From assembly GCF_029910235.1 (NCBI RefSeq), contig NZ_CP112874.1, positions 4,864,720 to 4,928,719 of the forward strand: 64,000 nt of DNA. Direction: 5' to 3'. This stretch comes from Pseudanabaena galeata CCNP1313 (GTDB lineage Bacteria; Cyanobacteriota; Cyanobacteriia; Pseudanabaenales; Pseudanabaenaceae). Both the position numbers and the translations under genes were made by a program. Under the pieces are notes generated by a model that saw nothing but the letters and a program-made list of their open reading frames with translations, was not told the origin of the DNA and searched no databases. Of this stretch, positions 20,414 to 29,506 are shown piece by piece. Positions within the stretch are counted from its first letter, which is position 1; the number at the start of each line of letters is the position of its first letter.

Positions 20414-20475
20414 AGTACGCAATACTTAATTAATGCAGTAAGATTACCTATGAATTGATCAAAGGGTAGATAGCT

Positions 20476-22407
20476 GTGGCATCGAATAGTGTAGAGCGTT
20501 CTCAGTCTCTGACAGGCAGTATTTTAAAAGGCACTCTTAAAGCTGTTGGTGGCACTTTGCTGGGTCTTATCATGGTTGGTGGTGCAGCAGTGGCAGGCGG
20601 GTTAGTGGGATTGGCTCTTAGTTTTCGTGATCTGCCCGATGTGAGAGTCCTTAAAGGTTATGTCCCTGTCGAAACCACCTATATATATGACATTAACGGT
20701 GGACTAATTGCCCGTTTGCATGGTGATGTCAACCGTGAAGTTGTTACCCTCGATCGCATCTCGCCGCATCTTAAGCGATCAGTTTTGGCGATGGAAGATG
20801 CGTACTTCTATACCCACAAGGGTATTGATCCCAGTGGTATTGGACGCGCTATTTTAGCTAACTTTAACGCAGGTGGAACCGTTGAAGGTGGCTCAACATT
20901 AACGCAGCAATTGGTTAAAAACTTATTTCTATCTAATGAACGTAGCCTGAACCGTAAAGTTGCTGAAGCAGTTTTAGCAATGCGGGTTGAGCAAGTATTT
21001 ACCAAGGAGCAAATCCTTGAGATGTATCTCAACCAAGTATTCTGGGGAAAAAATACTAATGGTGCAGAAACCGCTTCTCAGAATTATTTTGGTAAATCTG
21101 CTGCTGACTTAACTTTGGGGGAGGCTGCTATATTAGCGGGTACGATTCAAGCGCCTTCAGTTTTCAACCCTGTGGATAACTATGCTGAATCCAAAAAACG
21201 TCAGGGATTGGTGCTAGATCGTCTTCTAGAGTTAGGATGGGCTACCTCTGCTGAAGTCAAAGCTGCCAAGGCGCAAAAAATTACAATTCGCAAGCAAGGG
21301 ATTTCCTACGAAGCAAGCCGTGTTCCCTATGTATCTCAAGCGGTTACAGCCGAACTAGAAGAGAAATTTGGTCGTGATGTGGTTCTGCAAGGTGGATTAC
21401 GTGTGCAGACGACAATTGACTTAAAGTTACAACGCATTGCTGAAGAGGTGGCCGCAGAAGGTCATCGAGATTTAATTGATCGTGGAGCCTATGCCGATCA
21501 ATTGTCTTTGGTAGCTGTCGATCCACGCACGGGATTTGTAAAGGCTCTAGTGGGTGGAGTTGGTGAATTTGATAAAAACCAGTTTAACCGCGCTGTACTG
21601 GCTAGAAGACAGTTAGGTTCTTCGTTTAAACCTTTTGTTTACTATCTTGCCTTTGCTTCAGGTAGCTACACTCCTGATTCAACGATTGATGATAGTCCTA
21701 TGTCAATTCCCGATGGTGATGAGCCTTATATTCCTCGCAACTATGACAATAAATTTTCAGGAGCAATGAGCATTCGTCAAGCGATCGCCGTTTCTCGAAA
21801 TATTCCTGCAATTAGGTTAGGGCTAGAATTTGGGAATGAAAATGTAGTGGCGCTTTGTCGAAAACTGGGGATCAATAGTCCGATTCTGCCCGTTGTGTCT
21901 TTGCCCCTTGGTGCAGCAGACGTTACGCCCATGGAAGTGGCTGGAGCCTATGCGGTATTTGCCAGTGGTGGCTATAAATCAAAAACGACGCTAATAGCCC
22001 GTGTGACCGATCGCAATGGTAATTTGGTGCTAGATAATACACCCAAACCTGAGTTAATTCTTGATCCTGTTGCGGTTTCTTATTTGACCGATGCTATGCG
22101 TGGAGTTGTTACTAATGGCACAGCCACAGAAGCCCAAATGAGTGACGGGCGACCTGTAGCAGGCAAGACAGGTACAACTTCAGACTTTCGAGACGCTTGG
22201 TTTGTGGGCTATGTTCCTCAGCTATCCGTTGCCATTTGGATTGGTAATGATGATTATTCGCCAATGGCAAATGGTGTGACGGGTGGTGTGTTTGTGGCCC
22301 CAATTTGGCGCAAGTTTATGGAAAGGGCTTTAGCTGGACAGCCAATTGAGCAGTTCCCTGTGCCAAGTGAAATCCAAGAAAAAGAAAGTACTAAAAAGAA
22401 AAACTAG
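20476..22407 (+). CDS. Class A penicillin-binding protein (PBP1A)
   Basis: Bifunctional peptidoglycan glycosyltransferase and transpeptidase, membrane-anchored. It has 643 residues from a GTG start. One N-terminal membrane helix (about 22-50) is followed by a GT51 domain with EDAYFYTHKGID (catalytic Glu107) and GGSTLTQQLVKN. The transpeptidase domain carries SSFK (Ser382), SRN (440-442) and KTGT (564-567). The length is normal for a short PBP1A without C-terminal extensions; the tail ends in KESTKKKN. It is probably monocistronic, with a hairpin at the stop. Confidence 0.95.
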   Translation: MASNSVERSQSLTGSILKGTLKAVGGTLLGLIMVGGAAVAGGLVGLALSFRDLPDVRVLKGYVPVETTYIYDINGGLIARLHGDVNREVVTLDRISPHLKRSVLAMEDAYFYTHKGIDPSGIGRAILANFNAGGTVEGGSTLTQQLVKNLFLSNERSLNRKVAEAVLAMRVEQVFTKEQILEMYLNQVFWGKNTNGAETASQNYFGKSAADLTLGEAAILAGTIQAPSVFNPVDNYAESKKRQGLVLDRLLELGWATSAEVKAAKAQKITIRKQGISYEASRVPYVSQAVTAELEEKFGRDVVLQGGLRVQTTIDLKLQRIAEEVAAEGHRDLIDRGAYADQLSLVAVDPRTGFVKALVGGVGEFDKNQFNRAVLARRQLGSSFKPFVYYLAFASGSYTPDSTIDDSPMSIPDGDEPYIPRNYDNKFSGAMSIRQAIAVSRNIPAIRLGLEFGNENVVALCRKLGINSPILPVVSLPLGAADVTPMEVAGAYAVFASGGYKSKTTLIARVTDRNGNLVLDNTPKPELILDPVAVSYLTDAMRGVVTNGTATEAQMSDGRPVAGKTGTTSDFRDAWFVGYVPQLSVAIWIGNDDYSPMANGVTGGVFVAPIWRKFMERALAGQPIEQFPVPSEIQEKESTKKKN

Positions 22408-22437
22408 CAAAAAGTATTGCAAATGAATACTTTTTGC
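22407..22437 (+). terminator. Hairpin terminator after PBP1A
   Basis: GCAAAAAGTATT / AATACTTTTTGC with a 7-base loop, starting at the last base of the stop codon. Confidence 0.65.
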
Positions 22438-22453
22438 AAAATATTAGGAAATT

Positions 22454-22648
22454 ATGTGGCAACAAATTTTATTCATTTTGCGATTATTTGTTTATTCTGC
22501 GATCGCCTCGGCTGTAATTAAATATGTTGCGCCCACTTGGAGCTTTCTGGCGAATAATTTAACAGAAGATGTGATGAATGCGATCGCGATATCTTTGATT
22601 ACCCTGCCGATTTGTTTATTTGCCTTTGTTTTGTGGCTTAAGCGCTAA
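22454..22648 (+). CDS. Small two-helix membrane protein, unknown function
   Basis: 64 residues with two hydrophobic segments (IAFLRLFVYSAIASAVIKYV-like near 5-24 and AISLITLPICLFAFVLWL near 45-62). It starts 46 bp after PBP1A and ends in KR. No family is recognised, but size and composition fit conserved cyanobacterial small membrane proteins. Confidence 0.6.
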   Translation: MWQQILFILRLFVYSAIASAVIKYVAPTWSFLANNLTEDVMNAIAISLITLPICLFAFVLWLKR

Positions 22649-22654
22649 TTATTA

Positions 22655-22801
22655 ACGTGAGTTCGGGATAAACTACAAAATTTTAAAAGCCACAACAGTA
22701 AAAGCCTCGCAAAGCGAGGCTTTTACTGTTGTGGTTCCTAGAGAGGGTTCGCAGCTCGAACCCTCTCTAGGAGCTAGTTTGAAATCAACCCGAACTGAGG
22801 T
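22655..22801. mobile_element. Miniature element with ACGTGAGTTCGGG ends
   Basis: Left end ACGTGAGTTCGGG and right end ACCCGAACTGAGGT form imperfect terminal repeats related to the IS982-linked family. Inside are two perfect hairpins: CCACAACAGTAAAAGCC (22690-22734) and CCTAGAGAGGGTTCG (22737-22771). The right flank is immediately followed by another miniature element. Confidence 0.6.
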
Positions 22802-22807
22802 TACTTA

Positions 22808-22918
22808 ACGTCAGTTCGACAAAAGCGAAAAATGGTAAGAATTGCTAAGCGATTCTTACTATTTTTCGCCATTTGAGGCGTGCGAAGCACGCCTCAAATG
22901 GCTATATCGAACTCACGT
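22808..22918. mobile_element. IS982-related MITE, copy 1, with TTACTTA target duplication
   Basis: 111 bp. Ends ACGTCAGTTCGAC and ACGTGAGTTCGA (right end, inverted), the same two variants seen at the ends of the IS982 element at 38951-41586. It is flanked by perfect 7-bp direct repeats TTACTTA (22801-22807 and 22919-22925). It contains two hairpins (AATGGTAAGAAT and GGCGTGCG/CGCACGCC-type). Confidence 0.88.
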
Positions 22919-22932
22919 TTACTTAGGACTTA

Positions 22933-23048
22933 AAACCCAAAAGATGAGAGGCGAGGCGTAGCGCCGCCTCTCATCTTTTGGGTTTGGGTATAAAGCACAA
23001 AGATAATAGAATGCGGAGCAAAATGCCGCATCCTATTATCTTTGTGCT
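22933..23048. repeat. Two hairpins at the 3' end of the anti-sigma gene
   Basis: 22933-22985: constant-end family (AAACCCAAA end, arm variant AGATGAGA, core slightly degenerate). 22994-23048: AGCACAAAGATAATAG stem overlapping the minus-strand stop at 23047; it probably terminates that gene. The gap 22649-23046 is otherwise made of the two miniature elements listed separately. Confidence 0.75.
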
Positions 23049-23502
23049 AAACAAGCTTTACATAACTCTTAGTCATGACAAAGCAATTACGGCCGTCAGG
23101 CGATGTCTCATATCTAATTTCGTCAGCAACAGTCTTGGCAATCATTAATCCTCGCCCCCCCGTGGGAATATCATCAATACTTTCAAAATCTTTGCTTTTC
23201 TGAGACTCTATCGCAGCTCGTTCAATTTCTGCCTGTAGATCAAATGGTTCGCCAAAGTCCCAAATCTTCATTTCTAGGAAATACTGATCCTTGTCAAGGA
23301 TGATCTCAATATCTATGGGCGTTTCTTCAGGCAATCCCTCATGGGCATAGGAAACCACATTGGTAAATACTTCTACTAAAACGAGATTACACTGCATCCA
23401 AGTTGATTTTGGCAACAGATTTTGAAATTGCTGAAACCACTCTTGCAATTGAGCAAGAGCATAAATATCACTGTTAACTTGAATATGGTAACGCTCTAAC
23501 AC
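23047..23502 (-). CDS. RsbW-like anti-sigma factor / serine kinase
   Basis: 151 residues, HATPase fold of the anti-sigma regulatory factor group. The N box VEVFTNVVSYAHEG, the G1-like IWDFGEPFDL and the G2-like PTGGRGLMIAKTVADEI motifs are visible. Such kinases phosphorylate STAS anti-anti-sigma factors and are opposed by PP2C phosphatases such as the one at 2243-3631. No STAS protein or sigma factor gene is adjacent. The start is the ATG at 23502. Confidence 0.88.
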   Translation of the reverse strand: MLERYHIQVNSDIYALAQLQEWFQQFQNLLPKSTWMQCNLVLVEVFTNVVSYAHEGLPEETPIDIEIILDKDQYFLEMKIWDFGEPFDLQAEIERAAIESQKSKDFESIDDIPTGGRGLMIAKTVADEIRYETSPDGRNCFVMTKSYVKLV

Positions 23503-23553
23503 TGATAATTTATCTGAATTTCAAGAATCTATTATTTTTAAGTTTAAGTTCAA

Positions 23554-24897
23554 TTACTGACGGTTATACCAACGCATTAAGACACCTGCAAGTTTCTCTG
23601 AGTCATGACATACAGTGCCATTGTCTTTCTCTCGCATAATGTTAGCGACTAAAATAGGGCAGCCCATTACAGCAAGGCTATCACGGTCTAGATATGTAAA
23701 ATGCGATCCAGAAGAAGCATAGTGTTGTAGCGATCGCTCTGAAGGTGGATGCTTTTGAACTAAAACCACATCAAACAATCGTACACCCGCTAACTCATCT
23801 AAAACTCTTACATAATCAGATACGGCATAGCCGTCCGTTTCACCTACCTGACTCATGATATTACAAAGATAGATCGATGGCACATTGCGATCAATTAATG
23901 CTTGGAGTATTTCAGGTACGAGTAGGTTAGGAATGATACTGGTATATAAGCTGCCAGGTCCAATCACAATCAGGTCTGCTTCGTTGATATCCTCAATGGC
24001 TTGGGGCAAACCCTGCGGATTATCTGGCTTACAACCAATATGTTTGATTTTACCTTTGGCTAGGGGAATATTGGACTCCCCCTCAATATATCGTCCATCT
24101 TCAAATTCAGCCCATAGCACCATATGTTCAAGGGTTGCTGGTAAAACGCGCCCCCGTACAGCTAATACCTGTGAACTAGCTGCGATCGCTTTTTCGAGAT
24201 CGCCTGTGACTTCACTCATGGCGGTGAGAAATAAATTGCCAAAGCTATGACCAGTTAATCCTTCTCCTGTTTGAAAACGGTATTGAAATAATTCTGTGAC
24301 TAGTTTTTCCTCATCAGCGAGAGCTGCGAGACAGTTACGAATATCGCCTGGAGGTAAGACTCCATACTCACGGCGTAAACGTCCAGAGGAGCCACCATCA
24401 TCGGCAACGGTGACGATCGCCGTAATGTTGGCACTATATTGCTTCAGTCCACGTAATAGGTTGGATAAGCCCGTACCACCACCCACAGTGACAATTTTCG
24501 GTCCACGGTTGAGCTTGCGATGGGAGACTAGCAATTCTAATAGTTCTTTGTCTTGATTGGGCATCAAAACTTGGGTGATCGATCCAAGAGCGCGTTTTTG
24601 TCCTAGCCACAATAGCCCTAGCCCGAATAAAAGGGCGATCGGTCCACTCATGTTGCGGGGCAAGATCGATACCAAGGTGTCGATCGCATTACCAATCAAG
24701 CGTGACAAATATAAGATCGGAGTTAGCCTTGCGGAGATGGCAACCCCTAACACGATTAACACAATACCGACGATGCTAACTAGTAGCCATCGCTTCACAA
24801 ATAATCCTGGTAAAAACCACTGAAACCCTCTCAGCCACTTTCTTCTTTTTAGGGCTGGACGATATCGATTTGCTGGTGGCTTTTTTGAGGGCTTCAT
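23554..24897 (-). CDS. YvcK/CofD-like protein (gluconeogenesis factor family)
   Basis: 447 residues. Two membrane helices near the N-terminus (about 24-50 and 75-100) precede the CofD-like nucleotide-binding domain, which starts at [37 protein letters not shown] and [16 protein letters not shown] are family motifs. YvcK binds UDP-sugars and affects cell-wall synthesis and carbon metabolism in Firmicutes; the role in cyanobacteria is not settled. It directly follows yjbQ with no gap, so the two are co-transcribed. Confidence 0.92.
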   Translation of the reverse strand: MKPSKKPPANRYRPALKRRKWLRGFQWFLPGLFVKRWLLVSIVGIVLIVLGVAISARLTPILYLSRLIGNAIDTLVSILPRNMSGPIALLFGLGLLWLGQKRALGSITQVLMPNQDKELLELLVSHRKLNRGPKIVTVGGGTGLSNLLRGLKQYSANITAIVTVADDGGSSGRLRREYGVLPPGDIRNCLAALADEEKLVTELFQYRFQTGEGLTGHSFGNLFLTAMSEVTGDLEKAIAASSQVLAVRGRVLPATLEHMVLWAEFEDGRYIEGESNIPLAKGKIKHIGCKPDNPQGLPQAIEDINEADLIVIGPGSLYTSIIPNLLVPEILQALIDRNVPSIYLCNIMSQVGETDGYAVSDYVRVLDELAGVRLFDVVLVQKHPPSERSLQHYASSGSHFTYLDRDSLAVMGCPILVANIMREKDNGTVCHDSEKLAGVLMRWYNRQ

Positions 24898-25335
24898 TTA
24901 GCATCCTGTAATATGTACCAGCACTTCGCGGGTATGACCCAAGTTGCGATGTTCCCAGACAAAGATTCCTTGCCAAGTGCCGAGGGCAAGTTTACCATTA
25001 GCGATCGGGATCGTTTCTGAGGTTTTGGTAAGGGTGCTGCGAATATGCGATGGCATATCATCAACTCCTTCAGAGATATGGCGATATTGGCTAGCATCTT
25101 CGGGAATCAGTTTTGTAAAAAATGTTTCTAGATCAGCCAATACATCTGGATCGGCATTTTCTTGAATGATGAGACTCGCGGATGTGTGACGTAAAAACAC
25201 GTTGCACAACCCCATCTTTATCCCTGATTGAGCTAAAACTGCATCCACTTGGCGGGTGATATTGTGCAGCTTTTTGCCATTGGTACGCAAAGCGATCGTT
25301 TGCTGCACCATAGTTTGGACTGTATTTGTGTTCAT
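24898..25335 (-). CDS. YjbQ family protein (UPF0047)
   Basis: 145 residues. FLRHTSASLIIQENADPDVLADLETF and HISEGVDDMPSHIRSTLTKTS carry the conserved His/Asp residues of the YjbQ fold. The family has been linked to side activity in thiamine-phosphate synthesis and is of uncertain main role. The start overlaps the rsmE stop by 4 bases, and the stop abuts the YvcK-like start, which indicates an operon rsmE-yjbQ-yvcK. Confidence 0.9.
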   Translation of the reverse strand: MNTNTVQTMVQQTIALRTNGKKLHNITRQVDAVLAQSGIKMGLCNVFLRHTSASLIIQENADPDVLADLETFFTKLIPEDASQYRHISEGVDDMPSHIRSTLTKTSETIPIANGKLALGTWQGIFVWEHRNLGHTREVLVHITGC

Positions 25336-26108
25336 TGAGTATCTAGAAAAGCGCCGACTATGGATAATGCTACCACTGGTGCTGTGATGGCAGATAAAAC
25401 CCGATCGCCTAAGGATACAGGGATAAATCCTGCTGCGATCGCCATTTCTTCTTCTCTAGTAGTCCAACCACCCTCGCAACCTGTGGTAACGATGATCTCA
25501 GAATTTTCTTCTCCATTGGAGTTTTGTAGACTAGTGAGTAAATGTGGGGCATTAGGACTAGTTACACATATATATTTCCAAGTTGGTAATGTTGAGTTTG
25601 CTAGAGCGTCTAGCCACGATGTTAATGTTTGGGGACTATAAATTTCAGGTACATAATTACGCATTGATAGCTCGGCTGCTTCCTCGGCGATGCGTTGCCA
25701 GCGATCGCGTTTTTGGTTGCCAATTTCTGTACCTGACTTGAGAATTGTGCGATCGCTAAATAACGGCACAATTTGACGCACTCCTAGCTCCGTAGTTTGA
25801 CGAATTACTGACTCGATATTGCTGCCTTTAGGCATGGCGATACCAAGAGTGATCTGGGCGGCTAACTCAGAATTATTTTCTAATTTGGCAATGACTTCGG
25901 CAATATCGGGATCACTGGATAGCTTGGCTAACCACCATCCACCTTGGCGATCGAGGGCAATAAATTCGGATTCAGTTTCTAATCGCAATACATTGCATAG
26001 GTAATGTCTTTGCTCTGTAGTAAGTGCGATCGGGCTATTTATTTGTAAAGCTGACAAGACTTGGTGCGCTTGTAAAGTTAATCTTTGCAGTCGGCGTTTT
26101 TTGATCAC
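25332..26108 (-). CDS. rsmE: 16S rRNA (uracil1498-N3)-methyltransferase RsmE
   Basis: 258 residues. SPOUT methyltransferase that modifies U1498. It has an N-terminal PUA-like domain (HYLCNVLRLETESEF) and a C-terminal trefoil knot with VTTGCEGGWTTREEEMAIAAG and LGDRVLSAITAPV, the signature of RsmE (normally GPEGGF ... LG.RILR.ETA). The knot motifs are somewhat divergent (GCEGGW, VLSAITA). It is the first gene of the three-gene unit on the minus strand. Confidence 0.9.
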   Translation of the reverse strand: MIKKRRLQRLTLQAHQVLSALQINSPIALTTEQRHYLCNVLRLETESEFIALDRQGGWWLAKLSSDPDIAEVIAKLENNSELAAQITLGIAMPKGSNIESVIRQTTELGVRQIVPLFSDRTILKSGTEIGNQKRDRWQRIAEEAAELSMRNYVPEIYSPQTLTSWLDALANSTLPTWKYICVTSPNAPHLLTSLQNSNGEENSEIIVTTGCEGGWTTREEEMAIAAGFIPVSLGDRVLSAITAPVVALSIVGAFLDTQ

Positions 26109-26129
26109 AGCTTAGACGAGTTATTGGAA

Positions 26130-26520
26130 TTATAGCTGTCGCTATTCTTGTTAGGACATAAAACCCAAATAGTGTGAGGCGGCGCTTCGCGCCGCCTCAC
26201 ACTATTTGGGTTTTGATTTGCCCTGATACAGATGGCTATAGCTATACAAGAATTTATAGCAATAAAGGGTTTGCTTAGGATATAAAACCCCAAATAAAGG
26301 TGGCAGTGCAAAGCACCGCCACCTTTATTTGGGGTTTTTGGGAAAGTTAGCCGTCGGCTAGCTTTCCCAAAAACTGCTCAAAACCAAAAAGATTAATGGC
26401 AGCGTGAAGCGCCGCCATTAATCTTTTTGGTTTTATATCCTGAGTAAAAATTGCATCGCTACACAATGAGAAATGCAAGGTTTTGAGTTTTCATTTTGCT
26501 TACAGCAAAATGAAAACCTT
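26130..26520. repeat. Cluster of five hairpins in a 480-bp gap
   Basis: 26160-26214, 26284-26337 and 26380-26434 are three constant-end hairpins (arm variants TAGTGTGA, TAAAGGT, AGATTAAT). 26338-26370 is TTGGGAAAG / CTTTCCCAA and 26487-26517 is GTTTTCATTTTGCT / AGCAAAATGAAAAC. Flanking words TATAGCTGTCGCTATTCTTG and CAGATGGCTATAGCTATAC recur around the copy at 46908. There is no credible gene; the 68-codon frame here merely translates the repeats. Confidence 0.85.
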
Positions 26521-26593
26521 CATAATGTCGAGTTTGCTTTACTAGAGGATAATTCACGATAAACTTTAACCTAAAAGAATTTTTAAAAGGCTT

Positions 26594-28084
26594 ATGCACG
26601 GCAAATTCACATTGCATCCCCCCATACGCTTTGGAACTGACGGTTGGAGAGGCATCATTGCCGATGACTTTACCTTTGAGCGCTTAGCCGCAGTTGCCCC
26701 GATCGCTGCTCATATTCTCCGTGAAACCTTTGGTGCATCAGGTAGTAACACAATTATTGTGGGATACGATCGCCGCTTCATGTCTGATGCTTTTGCCAAA
26801 CATACTGCCGAAGCCGTGGCTGCGATCGGTTTTGATGTCTTACTTGCCGATGACTTTGCCCCGACACCTGCGTTTAGTTGGGCTGCCTACGATCGCAAAG
26901 CTTTGGGAGCTTTGGTAATTACAGCTAGCCATAACCCTGCCAACTATTCGGGCTTAAAAATCAAAGGTGCATTCGGTGGCTCAGTATCCCCAGATGTGAC
27001 CGTCAAAGTTGAGGAAATTTTAGAGCGTGGTGATTTTGTCTATGAAAGTCCTCATCTTGACAAAAGAGTAGGCAAAATCGAAACCTTTGACGCATGGGCA
27101 AGTTATTGTGAGGCTTTGCGGGGTAAAGTAAATATTGAAGCGATCAAGCAGGCGATCGCAGTGGGAAAGTTGACCGTATTCGCAGACGTAATGCATGGAG
27201 CAGCCGCAGGAGGTTTAGCAAGAATTTTAGACTTGCCATCTGCAACCCAAGCCAATTTAATTGAAATCAACAGCGAGACTGACCCGCTCTTTGGTGGTGG
27301 AGCGCCTGAGCCGCTCCCTCGCTATATTGCTGAGCTATTCCGTCAAGTCAAAACCTATCACCACGATCATCCAGAAAAAACTTTAGTGGGATTTGTGTTT
27401 GATGGTGATGCCGATCGCATCGCTGCAACTGATAGTGAAGGCAATTTCTTAAGTTCGCAAATTCTCATTCCCATTCTATTGGAACATCTTGCCAAAAATC
27501 GCGGCTTTAAAGGTGAACTGATTAAAACCATTAGTGGTTCTGATCTGATGCCTAAAGTGGCGACTCTCTTCGATTTGCCAGTTTATGAAACTCCTGTTGG
27601 ATACAAGTACATTGCTGAAAGAATGCTTTCGGGGATTCCTTGTCTATTGGGAGGCGAAGAGTCGGGTGGTATCGGCTATGGCAATCATATTCCTGAACGT
27701 GATGCTTTATTGTCGGCTTTATATGTGCTAGAGGCGATCGCTGAATCTGGAAAGGATTTGAGTATTCTCTACAGTGATCTCCAAAAGCAGACTAATTTTG
27801 TTTCTCATTACGATCGCATTGATAAGAAGCTCTCAGGTATGGCGGCGCGTGAGAAATTAGTATCTACTCTTCAGCAATTTTCATTGACTGAAATTGCTGG
27901 GCGCAAAGTAATAGATGCTAAGGCTCCCGATGGCTTTAAGTTCCGTTTAGCCGATGGAAGTTGGCTATTAATTCGTTTTAGTGGAACAGAACCATTACTA
28001 AGGCTTTATTGCGAAGCTTCTACCCCTGAACTTGTGCATAAAACCCTCAACTGGATTTCCAATTGGGCTGAGCAATTCAACTAA
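26594..28084 (+). CDS. Phosphoglucomutase/phosphomannomutase family protein
   Basis: 496 residues, alpha-D-phosphohexomutase superfamily. The catalytic phosphoserine loop TASHNPANY has Ser112. The metal-binding loop DGDADR is at 270-275, the sugar-specificity loop GGEESGGIGYG follows, and the phosphate-binding RFSGTEPLLRLY lies near the C-terminus. It interconverts hexose 1- and 6-phosphates for glycogen or cell-wall sugar synthesis. The exact substrate (Glc, Man or GlcN) is not decided. The start at MHGKFTLHPPIRFGTDGWRG is natural. A terminator follows the stop. Confidence 0.93.
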   Translation: MHGKFTLHPPIRFGTDGWRGIIADDFTFERLAAVAPIAAHILRETFGASGSNTIIVGYDRRFMSDAFAKHTAEAVAAIGFDVLLADDFAPTPAFSWAAYDRKALGALVITASHNPANYSGLKIKGAFGGSVSPDVTVKVEEILERGDFVYESPHLDKRVGKIETFDAWASYCEALRGKVNIEAIKQAIAVGKLTVFADVMHGAAAGGLARILDLPSATQANLIEINSETDPLFGGGAPEPLPRYIAELFRQVKTYHHDHPEKTLVGFVFDGDADRIAATDSEGNFLSSQILIPILLEHLAKNRGFKGELIKTISGSDLMPKVATLFDLPVYETPVGYKYIAERMLSGIPCLLGGEESGGIGYGNHIPERDALLSALYVLEAIAESGKDLSILYSDLQKQTNFVSHYDRIDKKLSGMAAREKLVSTLQQFSLTEIAGRKVIDAKAPDGFKFRLADGSWLLIRFSGTEPLLRLYCEASTPELVHKTLNWISNWAEQFN

Positions 28085-28117
28085 AAGCAAGGGCTATTTG
28101 ATGCCCTTGCTTTTTTG
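28085..28117 (+). terminator. Terminator after the phosphohexomutase gene
   Basis: AAGCAAGGGC / GCCCTTGCTT stem followed by T-run, immediately after the stop. Confidence 0.88.
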
Positions 28118-28127
28118 CAGCATTAAC

Positions 28128-28229
28128 ACCAATTCATGAAAGTATGGCAACACTTTTATGAATTAAAAAACGATCTAAGTAAGTGTTCTCAAAACACAAA
28201 ATGGCGTAGCCATTTTGTGTTTTGGTATA
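28128..28229. mobile_element. Miniature element, ACACCAATTCA...TTGGTAT family
   Basis: Left part CACCAATTCATGAAAG / CTTTTATGAATT hairpin and right part AACACAAAATGGC / GCCATTTTGTGTT hairpin ending in TTGGTATAA. The same two-hairpin design is found at 49559-49667 and, reversed, at 51883-51985. Confidence 0.7.
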
Positions 28230-28261
28230 ACATGCAGCTATCAATAAATGTAAATTTCATC

Positions 28262-29506
28262 ATGCTAAAACAAAATCAAAAATCAACAGAGAATGGCAGC
28301 ACAAAGTACCGCTATTTTCTTTTGTCGAAAAAACTTGGAGATTTATTAATTGTTTTTTGCTGCGTGTGTTTGATGCTTTTTAGCATCGATCATTTACCAG
28401 TCATGGCAGGCGATCGCACATTTCTGAAGGTATCACTGGACTTCGTCAATGAGTATCAATTACCAAAACAAAATTTTGAGAATACTCCCGTGGGCGGCTT
28501 ATCGGGACTGACTTATGATCGCATTGATGATGTTTTCTATGCGGTTTCTGATGATCGCAGTGAATTTGCACCTGCAAGATTTTACGCGCTCAAGCTAAAA
28601 TTTAGCCCTCAAAAAGAACAATCCAACCTTGAGAATGTAGAAGTAATTGGCGTAGATTTCCTCAAAGATAAAATGGGTAATACCTATGCCTTGGGTGAAG
28701 TTGATCCCGAAGGAATTGCATTAACAGGCGATCGCACGGTTCTCGTTTCCAGTGAAGGTGTAACTAGCAAGAGTATCCCTCCCTTTATCGACGAGTTTGA
28801 CCTATTGACAGGTAAATGGCTCAGAAGCTTACCAATACCTCAGCGCTATCTATTCGAGCCAAAAAAGGAACCAAATTCTAACAAAAATCAACTTCCTAAT
28901 CCAGAGCCACAGGGCGTAAAAGACAATCTTGGATTTGAAGCACTTACCGTAATTCGCGACTCCATTGGTGATCCCTATCGCGTTTTTACGATTACCGAAA
29001 ATGCTCTTGCTCAGGATACTCAAACCGATGAGAGTCTGCCATCTGAAAGCCGATTTTTGCATTATCTTGTTGGTAATATCGCGCCGCTAATCGTTGCTGA
29101 ACACCGCTATCCCGTAGAAGCAATGACTCCACCTGTCACTCAAATTGGTGTCAATGACATCGTATCCCTCGATCGCGGCGGTCACTTTCTCACCCTTGAG
29201 CGCTCTAATGGAAGCAATGGATTGAGCGCTAAAATTTGGCAGATTTTTACAGGTGATGCAAATGACACTTCAGCGATTAAGAGTTTTCGGAATAGTCCCA
29301 ATGTGCGATCGATCCGCAAAAAGCTAGTTTTAGATTTAGCAACTCTGGGGATTAAATTAGATAATTTAGAAGGAATGACCATGGGGCCTCGTTTAGCCGA
29401 TGGTTCGCAAAGCCTGATATTGGTAAGTGACGATAACTTTAGCGAAACTCAAGTCACTCAATTTCTAGTATTTCGACTAAATCGTAATTCCAGCCCTGCC
29501 CGCTAA
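28262..29506 (+). CDS. Exported esterase-like phytase-domain protein
   Basis: 414 residues from the ATG at 28262. Earlier in-frame ATGs lie inside a repeat and are unlikely starts. A hydrophobic signal segment (LLIVFCCVCLMLFSIDHLP) is near residues 25-45. The mature part matches the phytase-like domain family: GGLSGLTYDRIDDVFYAVSDDRS, VDPEGIALTGDRTVLVSSEG and NLEGMTMGPRL. The family has a propeller fold; catalytic activity is often only assumed. The 3' end overlaps the convergent Uma2 gene by 4 bases. Confidence 0.85.
   Translation: MLKQNQKSTENGSTKYRYFLLSKKLGDLLIVFCCVCLMLFSIDHLPVMAGDRTFLKVSLDFVNEYQLPKQNFENTPVGGLSGLTYDRIDDVFYAVSDDRSEFAPARFYALKLKFSPQKEQSNLENVEVIGVDFLKDKMGNTYALGEVDPEGIALTGDRTVLVSSEGVTSKSIPPFIDEFDLLTGKWLRSLPIPQRYLFEPKKEPNSNKNQLPNPEPQGVKDNLGFEALTVIRDSIGDPYRVFTITENALAQDTQTDESLPSESRFLHYLVGNIAPLIVAEHRYPVEAMTPPVTQIGVNDIVSLDRGGHFLTLERSNGSNGLSAKIWQIFTGDANDTSAIKSFRNSPNVRSIRKKLVLDLATLGIKLDNLEGMTMGPRLADGSQSLILVSDDNFSETQVTQFLVFRLNRNSSPAR

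Noticed and set aside
26105..26311. 68-codon frame overlapping the rsmE start
   Set aside because: It is a translation of the repeat cluster and would start inside a hairpin.
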